DNA of 64,000 nt from Symbiodinium microadriaticum (lineage: Eukaryota; Sar; Dinophyceae; Suessiales; Symbiodiniaceae). The stretch spans positions 140,112 through 204,111 of the forward strand of contig LSRX01000369.1 of assembly GCA_001939145.1 (NCBI GenBank), written 5' to 3'. The notes beneath the pieces were generated by a model. It was not told the origin of the DNA. It did not search any database and was given only the letters and a program-made list of their open reading frames with translations. Positions 1-10,548 of this stretch are shown in pieces. A program made the translations under genes and the position numbers. Position 1 is the first letter of the stretch, and each line of letters starts with the position of its first letter.

Positions 1-530
1 AAACCCCAAGCCCTAAGCCCTAAACCCTAAACCCTAAACCCTAGGCCCTAGACACTAAACCCTAAACCCTCAATCCTAAGCCCCTAACCCTAAACCCTCA
101 ATCCTAAGCCTTGGGCCCTAAACACTAAACCCCAAACCCTCAATCCTAAGCCCCTAACCCTGAGACTCGAGACTTCGACTCCAAGGCGGCGCGGCTCGAA
201 GTTTGACGATAGCTGGAAGGCACCTTTTGGGCGAAGGGTGTAGGGTTTAGAGATTTATGGTTCGGGCTTAGGGTTTAGGGCTTAGGGTTTAGGGTTTAGG
301 GTTTGGGGCTTAGGGTTTAGGGTTTAGCGCTTTGGGTTTAGGGTTTAGGGCTTAGGGTTGAGGGTTTAGGGTTTGGGTTTAGGGTGGGGAGGACGGTCTA
401 GTGACACTGGAAGGTTTGTGGGTAGCAATCCGCAGGGTCTAAACCCAGAGCGGCAGAACGCTGTCGGGTTCAGGATTTTGGGTTTAGGCTTTAGACTTTA
501 GTCCTGAACCTTAACACCGCTACGGTTGAT

Positions 531-628
531 GATATAAGTCTTGCATTACCCATAAGAAGGAATATACCACAGTTCCCCATAGAGTTTAGGGTCCTTAAGG
601 TAATGCAGGATTTCTATCATCAGCAGTA
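531..628. mobile_element. MITE family A (TA target)
   Basis: The termini are inverted repeats: CGGTTGATGATATAAGTC on the left and TATCATCAGCAG on the right, with a conserved subterminal GCATTACC/GGTAATGC. TA lies on both sides. The same element recurs at 1302, 5054, 9681, 22747, 36833, 39240, 47435 and 60163. TA duplication with a short inverted repeat fits a Tc1/mariner-derived non-autonomous element (family assignment inferred). The right flank (to 693) is open in one frame and proline/arginine-rich. Confidence 0.85.
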
Positions 629-741
629 GTAAACCACCACAAAAGCTCCAACAACCCTTTCGGAACCCCTCGAGAAGCCCTCGTAGATCCCTGTAGCCCC
701 GAACTCTACGACTCTATCTGGAATCACATCTACTTGATGAT

Positions 742-830
742 TCTACTTGGAGGGTCGGGGGCAAAACAAAGTAGATCGGGTTGTGATACTTATACGTCGG
801 TAAAGTGACTACTTACTTAGTCCCCCGACC
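742..830. mobile_element. MITE family B, shortened copy
   Basis: It carries the family B end CTTGGAGGGTCGGGGG and its inverse CCCCCGACCC with ACTTATA blocks inside. It is shorter than the ~130 bp consensus seen at 6231 or 18284, so this is a deleted copy. Confidence 0.7.
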
Positions 831-870
831 CTAAAACCCTAAACCCTAAACCCTCGCTTTTTTGGTGCTT

Positions 871-954
871 ATGAACTCAGCAACTAAGAGAATCCCCGCA
901 GTATTCACGGAAGGGGGGACATGGGAGAAGGCGATTGACCCCATCATTTCTGGG
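871..954 (+). CDS. Hypothetical exon abutting a MITE-C element
   Basis: This is an open stretch from an ATG (MNSATKRIPAV...) through TEGGTWEKAIDPIISG, with protein-like composition and none of the repeat-derived residues (KPQT, GFRV) that dominate elsewhere. It stops exactly where the inverted end of a family C element starts. The element therefore supplies the next intron's donor (G|GAGTTC, GA type) or has interrupted the exon. No family is recognised. Confidence 0.4.
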
Positions 955-1145
955 GAGTTCTCCAAACTTAGGGTCCCTTGTTACACTCCTTTTTTTTATA
1001 TGGGTAGTTCTCTAAACTAGGGTCCCATTTTCTGTCTCGAATACCAGAAAAAAGGACCCCCAAAGGGAACCCCAATTTAGACAACGACCCATATGGTTGC
1101 CATTCTATGTTTGGGGACCTAGGAAGGGTATTTAGAGAACTACCC
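955..1145. mobile_element. MITE family C, compound copy
   Basis: The outer ends GAGTTCTCCAAACTTAGGG and TTTAGAGAACTACCC are inverted repeats of the family C consensus (GGGTAGTTCTCTAAATTAGG). A second partial start of the same family lies inside at about 1003, so one copy appears inserted in another. Confidence 0.75.
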
Positions 1146-1250
1146 GGTTTAAGGCACTAATCATCAGTAATCCCCAAGCGCTAAACCCAAATCCAGGGTT
1201 TAGGCTTTAAGGTTTAGGGTGTTAGGTTTTAGGGTTTAGGGTTTAGGGAG

Positions 1251-1448
1251 GAAAAACCTTCGAAACCTGGGATCTGGATGCTTCTGGGTTCTTTCGATGT
1301 ATACATTTGATGATAGAAGTCCTGCATTACCTTAAGGACCCTAAACTATGGGGAGTATGGTATATGCCTTCTTATGGGTAATGCAGGGTTTACATCACCT
1401 ATCGTACTAAGCCCCCCAAAAGTTGGAAACCGGATTAAGGACTATTAG
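1251..1448 (+). CDS. Hypothetical two-part exon split by MITE-A
   Basis: Left part 1251-1301 reads EKPSKPGIWMLLGSFDV directly after an AG|G site. Right part 1407-1445 reads LSPPKVGNRIKDY and ends in TAG. Joining across the element at its TA (intron 1302-1406, 105 bp) keeps one frame with no stop. Neither part contains repeat-derived codons. Function unknown. The in-frame junction is the main reason to treat this as coding with the element removed from the transcript. Confidence 0.45.
1302..1406. mobile_element. MITE family A, inverted orientation
   Basis: The ends are TTTGATGATAGAAGTCC and its inverse, with the internal GCATTACC/GGTAATGC pair and TA at both borders. It lies between two coding halves that share a frame. 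Confidence 0.85.
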
Positions 1449-1878
1449 TGCCGGTATTCCCTATGCATTACTCTGAACTGAGGGATTTGGGGCTAGTTGG
1501 GTTTTCTAACTCTTGGGCTTCTACTGCCGAGGTTGGTATTCAAAAGTTTAGGGTTGAAGGGTCAGAGTTTGGAGCATGGAGTTTAGGGTTTAAGGGTTTA
1601 GGCTTTAGGGCTTTAGAGTTTAGGGTTTAGGGTTTTAGGCTTTAGGCTTTTACGGTTTAGGGTCTAGGGTGTTAGGGTGTTACGGTGTTAGGGCTCAGGG
1701 TTTAGGGTTTAGGCTTTAGGGTTTAGCGCAAGCTGGGGTGTCACGCAACGGAAGCACGAACCCTAAACACCACATGAACGCCCCCCCCCCCCACCCCCCT
1801 CACCCGGAACTCTTGACCCTTTAAGCCCTTACCCTGTAACCCTAAACCCTAAGCCTCTGAACTAGAATCAACGCTTCC

Positions 1879-2005
1879 ATCTAGGACACTTTCAGGTGGG
1901 TAGTTACCGCTTTTGGGAGCCTTATAGAAGGTCTATATGCCTTATAGAAGCCTTATGGAAGCGCTATATACCCTAAACTCCCCACCTGTAGATTCCTTTA
2001 GTACA
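1879..2005. mobile_element. MITE family E
   Basis: An AT-richer block with tandem CTTATAGAAG/CTATAT units, bordered by CTAGGACACTTTCAGGTGGG and a CCCACCTG inverse. A second copy is at 37795-37912. Two copies with the same internal order make it a repeat family; its class is unknown. Confidence 0.6.
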
Positions 2006-2340
2006 AGCTTCCATCCTCCTGGGTCTGGGCTGGAACCCCCGCGCCTTCACAATCCGCCTTCCTGTTTGGCCAGACCTCGATCCTTGTGACGCCCAGTGTA
2101 CTTTTTTGGAAAGGGCTTTAGAACCCTAATCCCTAAACCCTAAGCCCTTCTATAAAAGGTGTATGGGAGTCATGATGGTTTGATCGGGTTTCAAACGGGT
2201 TCTAGAGGAGTTCTGTAGGGGCCCTATACGGGCTTTATTAGAGTCTTTTTACAGGGCCTTCTGCCCTAATCCTTTATACGCCCTAAACCCTAAACTTTAG
2301 ACCCTAAGCCCTGAACCTGAAACCCTAAACCCCGAGCCAG

Positions 2341-2440
2341 GGCAAGATTGAGTATTTCCTGCAGACCCCCTATTTCGAGATCATCATGATGATCTTGAGC
2401 AGCTCGGCGACATATGAGTTTTCAAGGGATCCTTTCATGG
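2341..2440 (+). CDS. Voltage-gated ion channel, S1 exon
   Basis: This exon follows AG|GGC and ends at GG|GTGGGT, both good splice sites. It reads KIEYFLQTPYFEIIMMIL then SSSATYEF...RDPFMG. A charged start, an aromatic PYFE pair and a hydrophobic IIMMIL helix are typical of S1 in Nav/Cav-like channels and dinoflagellate EF-hand channels. Alone it would be weak. It gains weight because S2, S3, S4, S5, pore and EF-hand exons follow in that order on the same strand. Upstream N-terminal exons were not identified. Confidence 0.55.
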
Positions 2441-2652
2441 GTGGGTTTAGGGTTTACGGACGTAGGGATGAAGGAGCACGTGCTCCTGTCCAGGGTTCGT
2501 TGGAAGGGTTTAGGGTTCAGGGTTCAAGTTTTAGTTCGTTGAAAGGGTTTTAGGGCTTTGGGTTTAGGTTTTTGGGGGGTTCTCTGACGCATTGTAGGGT
2601 CTTTGTGATGTAAGGTTTCTTTCTAGAGTCTTGAACGGTGCCTGAACTGACG

Positions 2653-2751
2653 GAGGATCCTGAACTAAATTGGGGCCCCTTTAAGGGTTTTAGGGTCCCG
2701 CACCTATATTGGGGACCTGAAACGGGACCCTAATTTAGAGAACTACCCATA
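2653..2751. mobile_element. MITE family C
   Basis: The termini resemble AACTAAATTGGGGCCCC and CCCTAATTTAGAGAACTACC, with the family C core AATTTGGGGACC in the middle. The left end is eroded. Confidence 0.6.
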
Positions 2752-3060
2752 CCCTAAGGCTCCAAATGGCCCAAAGTAGCTACCAGAAAAAGACTTTGGA
2801 CCCCAAAGTTTGTACTATTTGCATACTTGGAGTCTTGGGGATATGATTTAAGGTTCAACCCTAAACCCTAAACCCCAAACCCTAAACCCCAAACCCTAAA
2901 CCCTAAACCCTTAAGTTCTATTCCGCAGCTTTCGAGTCGGTTGCTTGGGGTTTGAGGTTAAGGGTTGAGAGTTTAGAGTTCAGGGTTTTCAGGTTTAGGG
3001 TTCAGGGTTTAGGGTTTAGAGTTTAGAGTTCAGGGTTTAGGGATACCTGAAACATACAGG

Positions 3061-4140
3061 GTCGTAGAGGTTATACACGGTTCGTGTGGGGTTGTATAAC
3101 GTCTCGAGTTACGGCATATGCTTTAACCTGACTATCTCGTCTCGTTAGCATAGGTTTTGGGTTTGCTGTTATGTTTTGCTTTCTGCATTCCTTTCGTTCG
3201 AAGAGGTCTCCAAACATGCTTGTCTGGTGTACCTTTTCCTGAACCCTGAACCCTGCGGACTGCAGACTGCAGCCATGGTGATTCGAGGATTTTGGGTGCA
3301 TCGTAAGCGCTAAGGGCCGAAATCCTAGTCCCAGACTCCGAAACCTCGAAGCCCAGATTCCTAAACCCTAAACCCTACACCCCTAACCCTAAACCCCTAA
3401 ACCCCTTCACCCTAGACCTTAAACCCTAAACCCTGGAGCCCAGGCTTACAACCGCTTTATACCTTGATTCGGTGTTGCTTGCTGGGTTTGGGCTTTAACA
3501 GTGTTTAATGGGGGCTTGTAGTGCTGCCTCACCGGAGTTGTGGTAACCGTTTGTTTTGTCAGTTTTGCCTTTCCTTGTTTGTGCCATTTATGCATCTTGC
3601 CCGGGAACTCGCTCTTGTGTCTTGTGAGTTTGTTCACGTCAACATTTCGCACACTTGGCAAACATTGTTCATCACATGAGTGCCTGTGGTTTGCTGTTCG
3701 AAAGGGAATTAGCAACTATTTTCAGCCTTGGGCCCCTTCTGCTGCGGTGCCGTGCACAGGCCACCTGGCAGACGCGTCCTAAAGGTGTAAAGCCACCGCT
3801 CTTCCGAGAGTGAATGATCTGAGCAATCTGTGCCGCTCGCTCCTTTGGTGGACGCCGTTGGCTATCCCTTAAACCTGGAGGCCTCAAAAGGTGGGATGAA
3901 GGTAGGTAGGGTTAATGATCCCTTATATAAGGACTCTTATTTGGGGATTACCCCACCTACCTTCACCCCACCCTTGGAGCCCTTTGATAAACTGCATCGC
4001 CGTGGCATCCTTTCTCAGGTGCGGAACTTCACCAGCTGGATCCCTGGAGCTTAGGTGGAATCTTCTTGGCGAGCCTCCAGTCGACAGTGCTCCGGCGACC
4101 CCTCGTCCAGCTGGGTAATCATGGACGTCCTTTCAAGGTC
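3061..4140. other. Mostly repeat-free islands without a supportable gene
   Basis: About 3061-3340 and 3440-4140 hold unique sequence with few heptamers. Several frames are open for 60-90 codons on both strands, but none has convincing composition or a recognisable motif. A perfect-looking hairpin (GGTAGGTAGGG ... CCCACCTACCTTC) lies at 3899-3975 and may be a small foldback element. Confidence 0.4.
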
Positions 4141-4143
4141 AAC

Positions 4144-4345
4144 AAAAGGGTAAGTACTTAATGTCTGTCCAGGTGCCTAGTAGACTTATAAGTACCGCAA
4201 TTGGGGTCATGATACTTCCAAGTCTAAATAAATAGAATAGGTTTTGGGGCCCATTATACTATAAATTATAGTAAGGAACCCCCAAAATAGTGTTGGTAAT
4301 TATTTAGGCCCCTACATTATATAGAATCACCAGTTACTAAGCCCT
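4144..4345. mobile_element. MITE-B with another element nested inside
   Basis: Family B blocks (GACTTATAAGTACC, TTGGGGTCATGATACTT, TTACTAAGCCCTCGACCC) are split by a ~70 bp AT-rich palindrome around TATACTATAAATTATAGTA. The palindrome looks like a separate small inverted-repeat element inserted into MITE-B. Confidence 0.6.
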
Positions 4346-5053
4346 CGACCCCTGCAAAGTCGGGACGGGGGGGGCCTTCGATCTAAGGCGTGACCTGTGC
4401 GGTGGTCGTCGGCGTAGAGGCGGAGACAAAAGTTGTTCCACCATGGCTATGGCTCGGGTTAGGGCTTACGGGTTAGGGTTTAGGGTTAGGGTTTAGGGTT
4501 TAGGGTTTAGGGTTTTGGATCTTAGGATCGGATGGGGATCTAATCTAGCGATTTGAATGATTGGTGTGCAATGGTGTTCCCTCACCGTTCCCCTATACTC
4601 TATAAGCTTTTATATATATATATATATATCCCAAGAGAAGCTTGGTGAGGATGACAAAAGCTCCATATTACAGGGTTTTTGGATCGGTTTCTGATCGGAT
4701 GGCTTAGGGCTATCTCTCGGGTTTGGGGTGTGCGGGTGAGGGTTCACGGTCTCCTAAGCCCTCAACCATAAGCCCTAAGCCCTAAACCCTAACCCCTAAA
4801 CCCTAAACCCAAGAACCCTGCACTTGAAATCACAAATCCTAAGCCCTAAATCCTTGTACCCGAACTCAACAATCCTTCCCTTAAGCCCTTTTCCCATATC
4901 CCTTGGCTTTCCAGATGTACCTTCTTTGTCCAAGTGTAGCCCCTAAGCCCTAAGCCCTAAACCCAATTGGTGTTCTCCTGATCTTAATCTAACTTAACAG
5001 CTGCTGACCTGGGCCCTAGTCCCTCAACCCTGAACCCCGAACGCATACATTCC

Positions 5054-5661
5054 TACGGTTGATGGTATAAATCCTGCGGTACCCATAATAAGGAAGATCA
5101 ACCATAATTTTAAACGCTGCGCGTCGTCCGCCTCGGCCCGGCCGTATGTTGGGAGGAAGACATGATGCCAGGTCTTGGGCTTTTGCTTTCGCAGGATATC
5201 GGGGTGCAGCGTCTGCGGGGTGAAGAGTGATAGGGTTTGTGCATAGACAATTTTCTTTTGTAACTATCTATATATATATATATGTATATATATGTATATA
5301 TATATATAGATAGATAGATAGATAGATAGATAGACAGATAGATAGATAGATAGATAGACAGGTAGCAAGATAGATAGAATAGATAGGATAGTTAGGATAT
5401 ATAGATAGATAGATACATACATACATACCTGTGTGTGTTTGTGTATGTATACACCGCTGTATGTCTGTATGTACGTATGTATGTATGTNCCCCCCCCACG
5501 ATGGCCTTTTTGCGGGGTGGGGGTCAGTGGGGAGGGGATTAAGAGGTGGGGAATAGAGGGAATCCGAATAGGAACCTCTGACCGCTTCGGCCGGGGCCGA
5601 GGCGAATTTCCCATAGTGTCGGGTCCTTAAGGTAATGCAGGATTTTCTATCATCAACAGTG
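5054..5661. mobile_element. MITE-A interrupted by a ~500 bp insertion
   Basis: The left half (5054 to about 5112) begins TACGGTTGATGGTATAA. The right half (about 5610-5661) is GGTCCTTAAGGTAATGCAGG then TATCATCAACAGT. Together they make one ordinary family A element. Between them lie a GC-rich stretch, a long microsatellite and an n at 5489. Confidence 0.75.
5264..5488. repeat. Compound TA/GATA/CATA/GTAT microsatellite
   Basis: (TA)n, then (GATA)n, (CATA)n and (GTAT)n follow one another, ending at an ambiguous base. ORFs read through this stretch encode only Tyr/Ile/Ser repeats and are artefacts. Confidence 0.95.
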
Positions 5662-5997
5662 CCTTAAACCCTAAACCCCAAACCCCAAAACCCTAAACGC
5701 TAAACCCCCAGTTATCTTTGGTCCCTACACTCCGCTGCGCTTGCCCCCGGGCTGTGATCAGTTCTTTGCCTTTTGAGACGGGAGGCCTCCCCAAAGAATG
5801 GGGTTTAGGGTTTTAGGGTTTTAAGTTTTAGGGTTTAGGGTTTAGTGTTTTGGGGTTTTAGGGTTTTAGGGTGTGAGGGTTTAGAGACACTGGGACGGTT
5901 GAAACCGATCCCTCCTGGTACCTGCAGGTGAACTGGTTCTCCGAGAATATCGGTGCAACGAGCGCTCCCACGGCAACTCGGTCTCGGTTTTCTGTAT

Positions 5998-6145
5998 ATG
6001 TACCTATGTACCTATGTACCTATGTACCTATGTACGTGTGTAGGTATGTATGTATGTATGTATGTATGTATGTATGTATGTATGTATGTATTAATGTAAT
6101 GTAATGTATGTATGTATGTATGTATGTATGTATGTATGTATTTGT
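5998..6145. repeat. TATG microsatellite
   Basis: Tandem TATG/GTAC-type tetranucleotides with an internal TAATG variant, about 148 bp. Confidence 0.95.
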
Positions 6146-6173
6146 GCACTCTTCAGTTCTTGAGCCCCCAGAG

Positions 6174-6454
6174 GCAGAGCAGAGCCCCCAAAAATTAGGC
6201 GGGGAGGATCTCAGTAGTTTACAACCCCTACTTGGAGGGTCGGGGGACTTAGTAGGTAGGTAGCAAGTAGACTTATAAGCAACCTAAAAGGGATCCTAAT
6301 TGGGGTTATCATACTTCTATATCTATAAAGTAGCTATTTACCAGATCCCCCGACCCTCCAAGTAAGCCCCTCGTCCAACTGTGAAGGCTTCTACAGCACC
6401 CGTTTAGCCAAGAAATACACCTTATACGACAGAGGGCTTCTTACTATGATGTAA
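6174..6454 (+). CDS. Hypothetical exon split by MITE-B
   Basis: The left part starts at AG|GCA and reads AEQSPQKLGGEDLSSLQP to 6230. The right part 6365-6451 reads SPSSNCEGFYSTRLAKKYTL then YDRGLLTMM and TAA. Keeping one copy of the TA target (CTA codon) joins the halves in one frame of about 48 residues. No known domain. The long sense frame on both sides of the element is unlikely by chance in this stop-rich repeat background (TTTAG contains a stop). Confidence 0.5.
6231..6364. mobile_element. MITE family B, full length
   Basis: Ends CTTGGAGGGTCGGGGGACTT and its inverse CCCCCGACCCTCCAAG, TA on both sides, internal ACTTATAAG/CTTCTATATC inverted blocks. This is one of the best-preserved family B copies. 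It sits between two coding halves. Confidence 0.9.
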
Positions 6455-7073
6455 GGACTTGCCGTTTTAAATAACCCTTGTGTGAATTTATACAATCCTT
6501 TATGACGCCCTTTAAAAGCCAGAAGGTTTTGGGAGCCCCGGGAAGGCTGAAGGCATTCAACAACGACATGCAGAAGTCGTAGAGCTTGAACATTCAGATA
6601 GCCCAATACCGTTTGATTAGGGAGTATCCCTTGAATCACATCGAAGGTATAGTCCTTAACCAGAGGGTGCCACTGGGTGCATGGACCGTTTCTTGGTTTA
6701 CCATCAGAGCAGCGTTTGTCGGAAAAGGTTCCCAGTCTGGCCGTTGACTTGACTGTATTTCGGTCACTTTTCAGATGCCTCGGTCTTTTGGAGTCTTTTG
6801 CATTTTGTTTCCTTCTTTAAAAAACAGTGGGAAATTTGCACGTGCGCTTACCTCAAAGAGGAAGAACTCACATCACGACTCGTGTTGAATGCCCCACGAG
6901 CGTGGAGGTCTCCCGCGGAGACCTGCCAAGGAATGGTCCTGAGGGCACGGACCATAGAGGAGATCAGCCGTCTTCTTTGGGTTTAGAATTTTTGGGTTTA
7001 GGGTTTAGGGTTTTAGGGTTTTTGGGTTTTAGGGTTTTAGGGTTTTAGGGTTTTAGGGTTTAGCCGTCTTCAG

Positions 7074-7139
7074 GTTTCTCTTGCCAAGCGAAAGACAGCC
7101 GAGAGCGAGTTCAAGGAGCAGGCGATCTTTTTTTGGAGT
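7074..7139 (+). CDS. Hypothetical charged exon
   Basis: After CAG|GTT the frame reads VSLAKRKTAESEFKEQAI, a Lys/Glu-rich amphipathic segment, between two TTTAGGG tracts. No family recognised. It could be a cytoplasmic segment of the surrounding channel gene or belong to another gene. Confidence 0.35.
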
Positions 7140-7230
7140 AGACGTGCGTTCTTCGTCGGAGGAAGAGGCCCCCCGAACGGCCATCTTCGGGTTTAGGGTT
7201 TAGGGTTTAGGCCATCTTCGGATCTTCAAG

Positions 7231-7366
7231 AGGAAGCGACTTGGACCGCGGGAGGCCATGCCTCCACTACCGCCACCTGGAGAGAGGGCGGACGGGAGAC
7301 AGGTGTGCCACCTGGTTTTGCCTAGGCCAAAGCCGAAAGCTGTTCTGCCGGTGGCTTGCCCCCAAA
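7231..7366 (+). CDS. Hypothetical proline-rich exon
   Basis: A stop-free frame reads RKRLGPREAMPPLPPPGERA and continues to ...KPKAVLPVACP before the CCCTAAA array starts at 7368. Composition is basic and proline-rich, as in disordered linkers. Possible acceptor: TTCAAG at 7225-7230. Confidence 0.35.
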
Positions 7367-7935
7367 CCCTAAACCCTAAACCCTAAACCCTAAACCCAAC
7401 CCTAAACCCTAAACCCTAAACCCTAAACCCTAAACCCTAAACCCTAAACCCTAAACCCTAAAGCCCTAAACCCCTAAACCCTAAAGGCCCTAAAGTCAGA
7501 CCCTGAGCTGAAGCCTAGTATCCGCCTCGCGGTTGAAACCCGGATTCCTTTGACCCCGAGCCTGAGCGTTCCGCCCCAAATCTAGAAAAAACACCCCAAA
7601 CCGCTGAGCCCCAAAACGACAAGCTCTAAGCCTGCGGGAAAAAGGAGCTTTATAAAAAAGTCCTAAACCTGAAACACTAAGACGTAAGACCCTGAGCCCC
7701 ACCTCGTGTAAACCTGAACCCTGTAAACCCGAAGGACACAACTTAGATAAAAGCCCCGGGAAGCCTCACGAAGAAGCTCCTCAGCCCTCCTTGTAAGCCA
7801 TCCCCCCTAAGCCCTAAGCCCTAAGCCCTAAACCCTAAACCCTTAACCCTAAACCCTAAACCCTAAACCCTAAAACCCTAAAACCCCAAAACCCCAAACC
7901 CTAAAACCCTAAACCCAAAACCCAAAACCCCCAAG

Positions 7936-7995
7936 GAGCTTCTCGTCTTGAACCACGTCTTGTCCATGTTCTTCGCCATGGAGCTGGGACTCAAG
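7936..7995 (+). CDS. Voltage-gated ion channel, S2 exon
   Basis: This 60 nt exon starts after AAG and ends at AAG|GTGCCT. It reads ELLVLNHVLSMFFAMELGLK. The pattern hydrophobic-N-H-hydrophobic-FF-x-E-x-x-x-K matches S2 of EF-hand voltage-gated channels, where an acidic residue and the terminal Lys are conserved. Phase 0 at both ends. Confidence 0.65.
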
Positions 7996-8140
7996 GTGCC
8001 TTTAAAGGGCCTAGGGTTTAGGGTTTAGGGTTTTGGGTATAGGCTTTAGGGTATAGGGTATAGGCTTTAGGGTTTAGGGTTTAGGGTATAGGGTATAGGC
8101 TTTAGGGTTTAGGGTATAGGGCTTAGGGTTTAGGGTTTAG

Positions 8141-8182
8141 GCCGGAGACGGCCCGCAATGGCTAACAGCTGAATCCTCTGGG
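8141..8182 (+). CDS. Short exon ending at a MITE-C border
   Basis: It follows AG|GCC, reads AGDGPQWLTAESSG, and stops at GG|GCAGTT, the start of a family C element. The element end supplies a GC donor. Function unknown. Confidence 0.35.
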
Positions 8183-8312
8183 CAGTTTTCTAAGTGAGGG
8201 TCCCTTTTTAGGGTTCGTTTTACAAGGGTTTAGGGTTTAGGGTTTAGGGTGCCGTGCTATATTGGGGACTTAAAAGGGGACCCTAATTTAGAGAATTGCC
8301 CATATTCATAAC
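8183..8312. mobile_element. MITE-C carrying a telomere-like insert
   Basis: Family C ends GCAGTTTTCTAAGT and TTTAGAGAATTGCCC. Where other copies read AAGGGTGCCGTACTA, this copy has three TTTAGGG units inserted at AAGGG, at about 8228-8250. Confidence 0.8.
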
Positions 8313-9274
8313 ATAGATATACAAGGCCCTTAGTAGTAGTAGCCCTATGACAGACTGTTACTGCATGTTACTGCATTGGGGCAGTACCCAAGGCAGGGTT
8401 TAGGGTCGAGGGTTTAGGGGTCAGGGCATAAGGTGCAGTCAGGGTTGAGAGTTTAGAGTTTAAGGCTTAAGGGTCCAGGGTTTGGGGCTTAGGGATTCAA
8501 GCAACCCTAAACCCTAAACCCTAAACTCTCACCGCTCAGAGAGTCCGAACATCCCTCCAAAAAACCCTAAACCCTAAACCCTAAACTCTAGACCTCAAGC
8601 CCTGGACCCTAAGCCCTAAATTCTAGGCCCTAAACCCTAAACCCTAAGCCCTAAACCCTAAACCCTAAACTCTAGACCCTAAGCCCTAAATTCTAAGCTC
8701 TAAACCCTAAACTTTAAGCCCTAAACCCTGAACTCTAAACCCTAAACCCTAAGCTCTAAACCCTAAACCCTAAACCCTAAACTCTAAAGCCTCAACCCTA
8801 AGCCCTAAACCCCGCCTCGGGCCGAGTCCTCCGAGTCCCAGCTAGCGGCTTCGGGGCTTCATGGCTCGAGCGTTGAGTTTCTGGCTTTAGGCAGGCCTGC
8901 TTTGGTTCCTTAAAGGGATCTATAGGGTTTCCTAAAAGGGATCTATAGGGTTCCTTTAAAGGGATCTATAGGGCTTAGGGATTTTGGGGTTTTAGGGGTT
9001 TAGGGGTTTAGGGGTTTAGGGGTTTAGGGTTTAGGAGTTTCGGGTTTAGGGGTGTCGGTGTTTACGGGTTCGGGGTTCAGGGGCTTAAGGCTTTAGGGGT
9101 TTAGGCTTTAGGGTTTAGGGCTTAGTTTCTGGCCCTAGCGGTCGGCGGTTATTCTAAACTCATGGTTTTAAATTGTTGCGTTCAACTCAATGGTTCTATG
9201 GGTGTTTTTTTTTCGGGCTCTGTTCTTAATTGTTTTTCTTTGGAAGCGTAGTATGTTGATTGTAGTAACGCATA

Positions 9275-9632
9275 GCCGACTTTGGCGCGGCCACCGTTTG
9301 CGCCTGCACAGTGCTTTCACAACATTTCTGGCAGCCTCACAAACCTGGCGCCAGTAGCACTGCCACGGCAACCTGGTGATCAAACCTCCGCAGAAGGTTT
9401 TCTCGCGCCATCCGTGGACTGCTGGGCTGCGGGAATTACTTTGTATGAGACATTTGTTGGGCTTCCACCTTTCAGGGCGTCCACTCTGGGAGGTCTTTTC
9501 AAAGCAATCCAAGTGGGGATTCAAGACCCAGCTTTTTTCCGCGGCTTTGATTTGAAGATCCAGTCTTGCGTTCGCCGGCTGTTGCTTCTGGAAAGAAAGG
9601 CTCAGCCTCGGGCTTCAGGTTTTGAGCCCTGA
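9275..9632 (+). pseudogene. Protein kinase C-lobe fragment
   Basis: Two pieces of a protein kinase domain are visible. In one frame, 9275-9292 encodes ADFGAA (subdomain VII, Mg-binding DFG) next to IA. In another frame, about 9390-9615 encodes GFLAPSVDCWAAGITLYE (subdomains VIII-IX with the DxWxxG motif) and then VGLPPFRAST, as in CAMK/AGC-like kinases. The APE glutamate and the residues normally between the APE motif and VDCW are missing, and the activation loop between the two pieces is out of frame. The fragment therefore lacks the N-lobe and is broken, unless an unseen intron repairs it. A pyrimidine-rich stretch ending TAG just upstream resembles an acceptor. Confidence 0.7.
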
Positions 9633-9680
9633 GACTGAATCAGAGTGCATCATACGGGACATAGCAGACAAGAGCACACT

Positions 9681-9785
9681 TACGGTTGATGATGTAAATC
9701 CTGCAGTACTTATAAGAAGGATTATACCATAATTCCCATAGTTTAGGGTCCTTAAGGTAATCCAGGATTTCTATCATCAACAGTA
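9681..9785. mobile_element. MITE family A
   Basis: TACGGTTGATGATGTAAATC at the left, ATCATCAACAGTA at the right, with the internal GGTCCTTAAGGTAAT block. The left flank is open (ETESECIIRDIADKSTL) and may be coding. Confidence 0.9.
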
Positions 9786-10548
9786 AGGTTCAGGGTTTAG
9801 GGTTCAGGGCCCTCTACAAAACACAACCCAAGCCCCCTAACTCTTGACATCTTTTGACGTTGACGATACTACTACCTTTTCCTAATGCTCTTGCATATAG
9901 CTCTGCTATGAACAGACTCCCGAAAAGAACTAGTCAAATTGTCAAGGCCCCTATATCATATGATCATATCGCCTCATGAGACCCCTCATTATCTAAACCC
10001 TAAGAGTCTGAAGCCCACACGTTTATGCCCTCAAGCCCTCAAGCCCTAAACCCGAAGCCCCTAAACCCCCCTAAACCCCTAAACCCCATAAACCCCTAAA
10101 CCCGAAACCCTAAACCCTAAAAGCCCTAATCCCTCAACCCTAAATCCCTAAACCCTAAGCCCCTAAACCCTTAAAGCCCTAAGCCCTAAACCCTAAAACC
10201 CCTAAACCCGAAACCCTAAACCCTTAAAGCCCCCAATCACTAAACCCTAAGCCCTGAACCCCAGCAGGTCTGGGTCTATCGCTGCGAGTTCTTCACCTTT
10301 GATATTGGCCGGGGGGCTGAGTCATCTTGACCTTGCTGCTTACAGGGTTCTACCCCTTGACCTTCCGGGTTTAGGGGTTTAGGGGTTTAGGGTTTAGTGG
10401 TTTAGGGTTTAGGGTTTAGGGGTTTAGGGGTTTAGGGGTTTAGGGGTTTAGGGGTTAGGGTTTAGGGTTTGGGGTTTAGGGTTTAGGATTTAGTGTTTAG
10501 GGTTTAGGGTTTCGGGGTTTAGGAATATTTCTACGCCTCTGTTTGCAG

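Noticed and set aside
1..160. Possible chromosome end (telomere)
   Set aside because: The heptamers are degenerate, mixed with other sequence, and occur throughout the window in both orientations, as they do at the right end.
5115..5160. LRVVRLGPAV as another S4 voltage sensor
   Set aside because: Too short, with no continued Arg periodicity, and it lies in an insertion within a MITE upstream of S2 and S3.
5264..5614. Long minus-strand ORF over the microsatellite
   Set aside because: Its residues are Tyr/Ile/Ser repeats from GATA/TATA units and it spans an ambiguous base.
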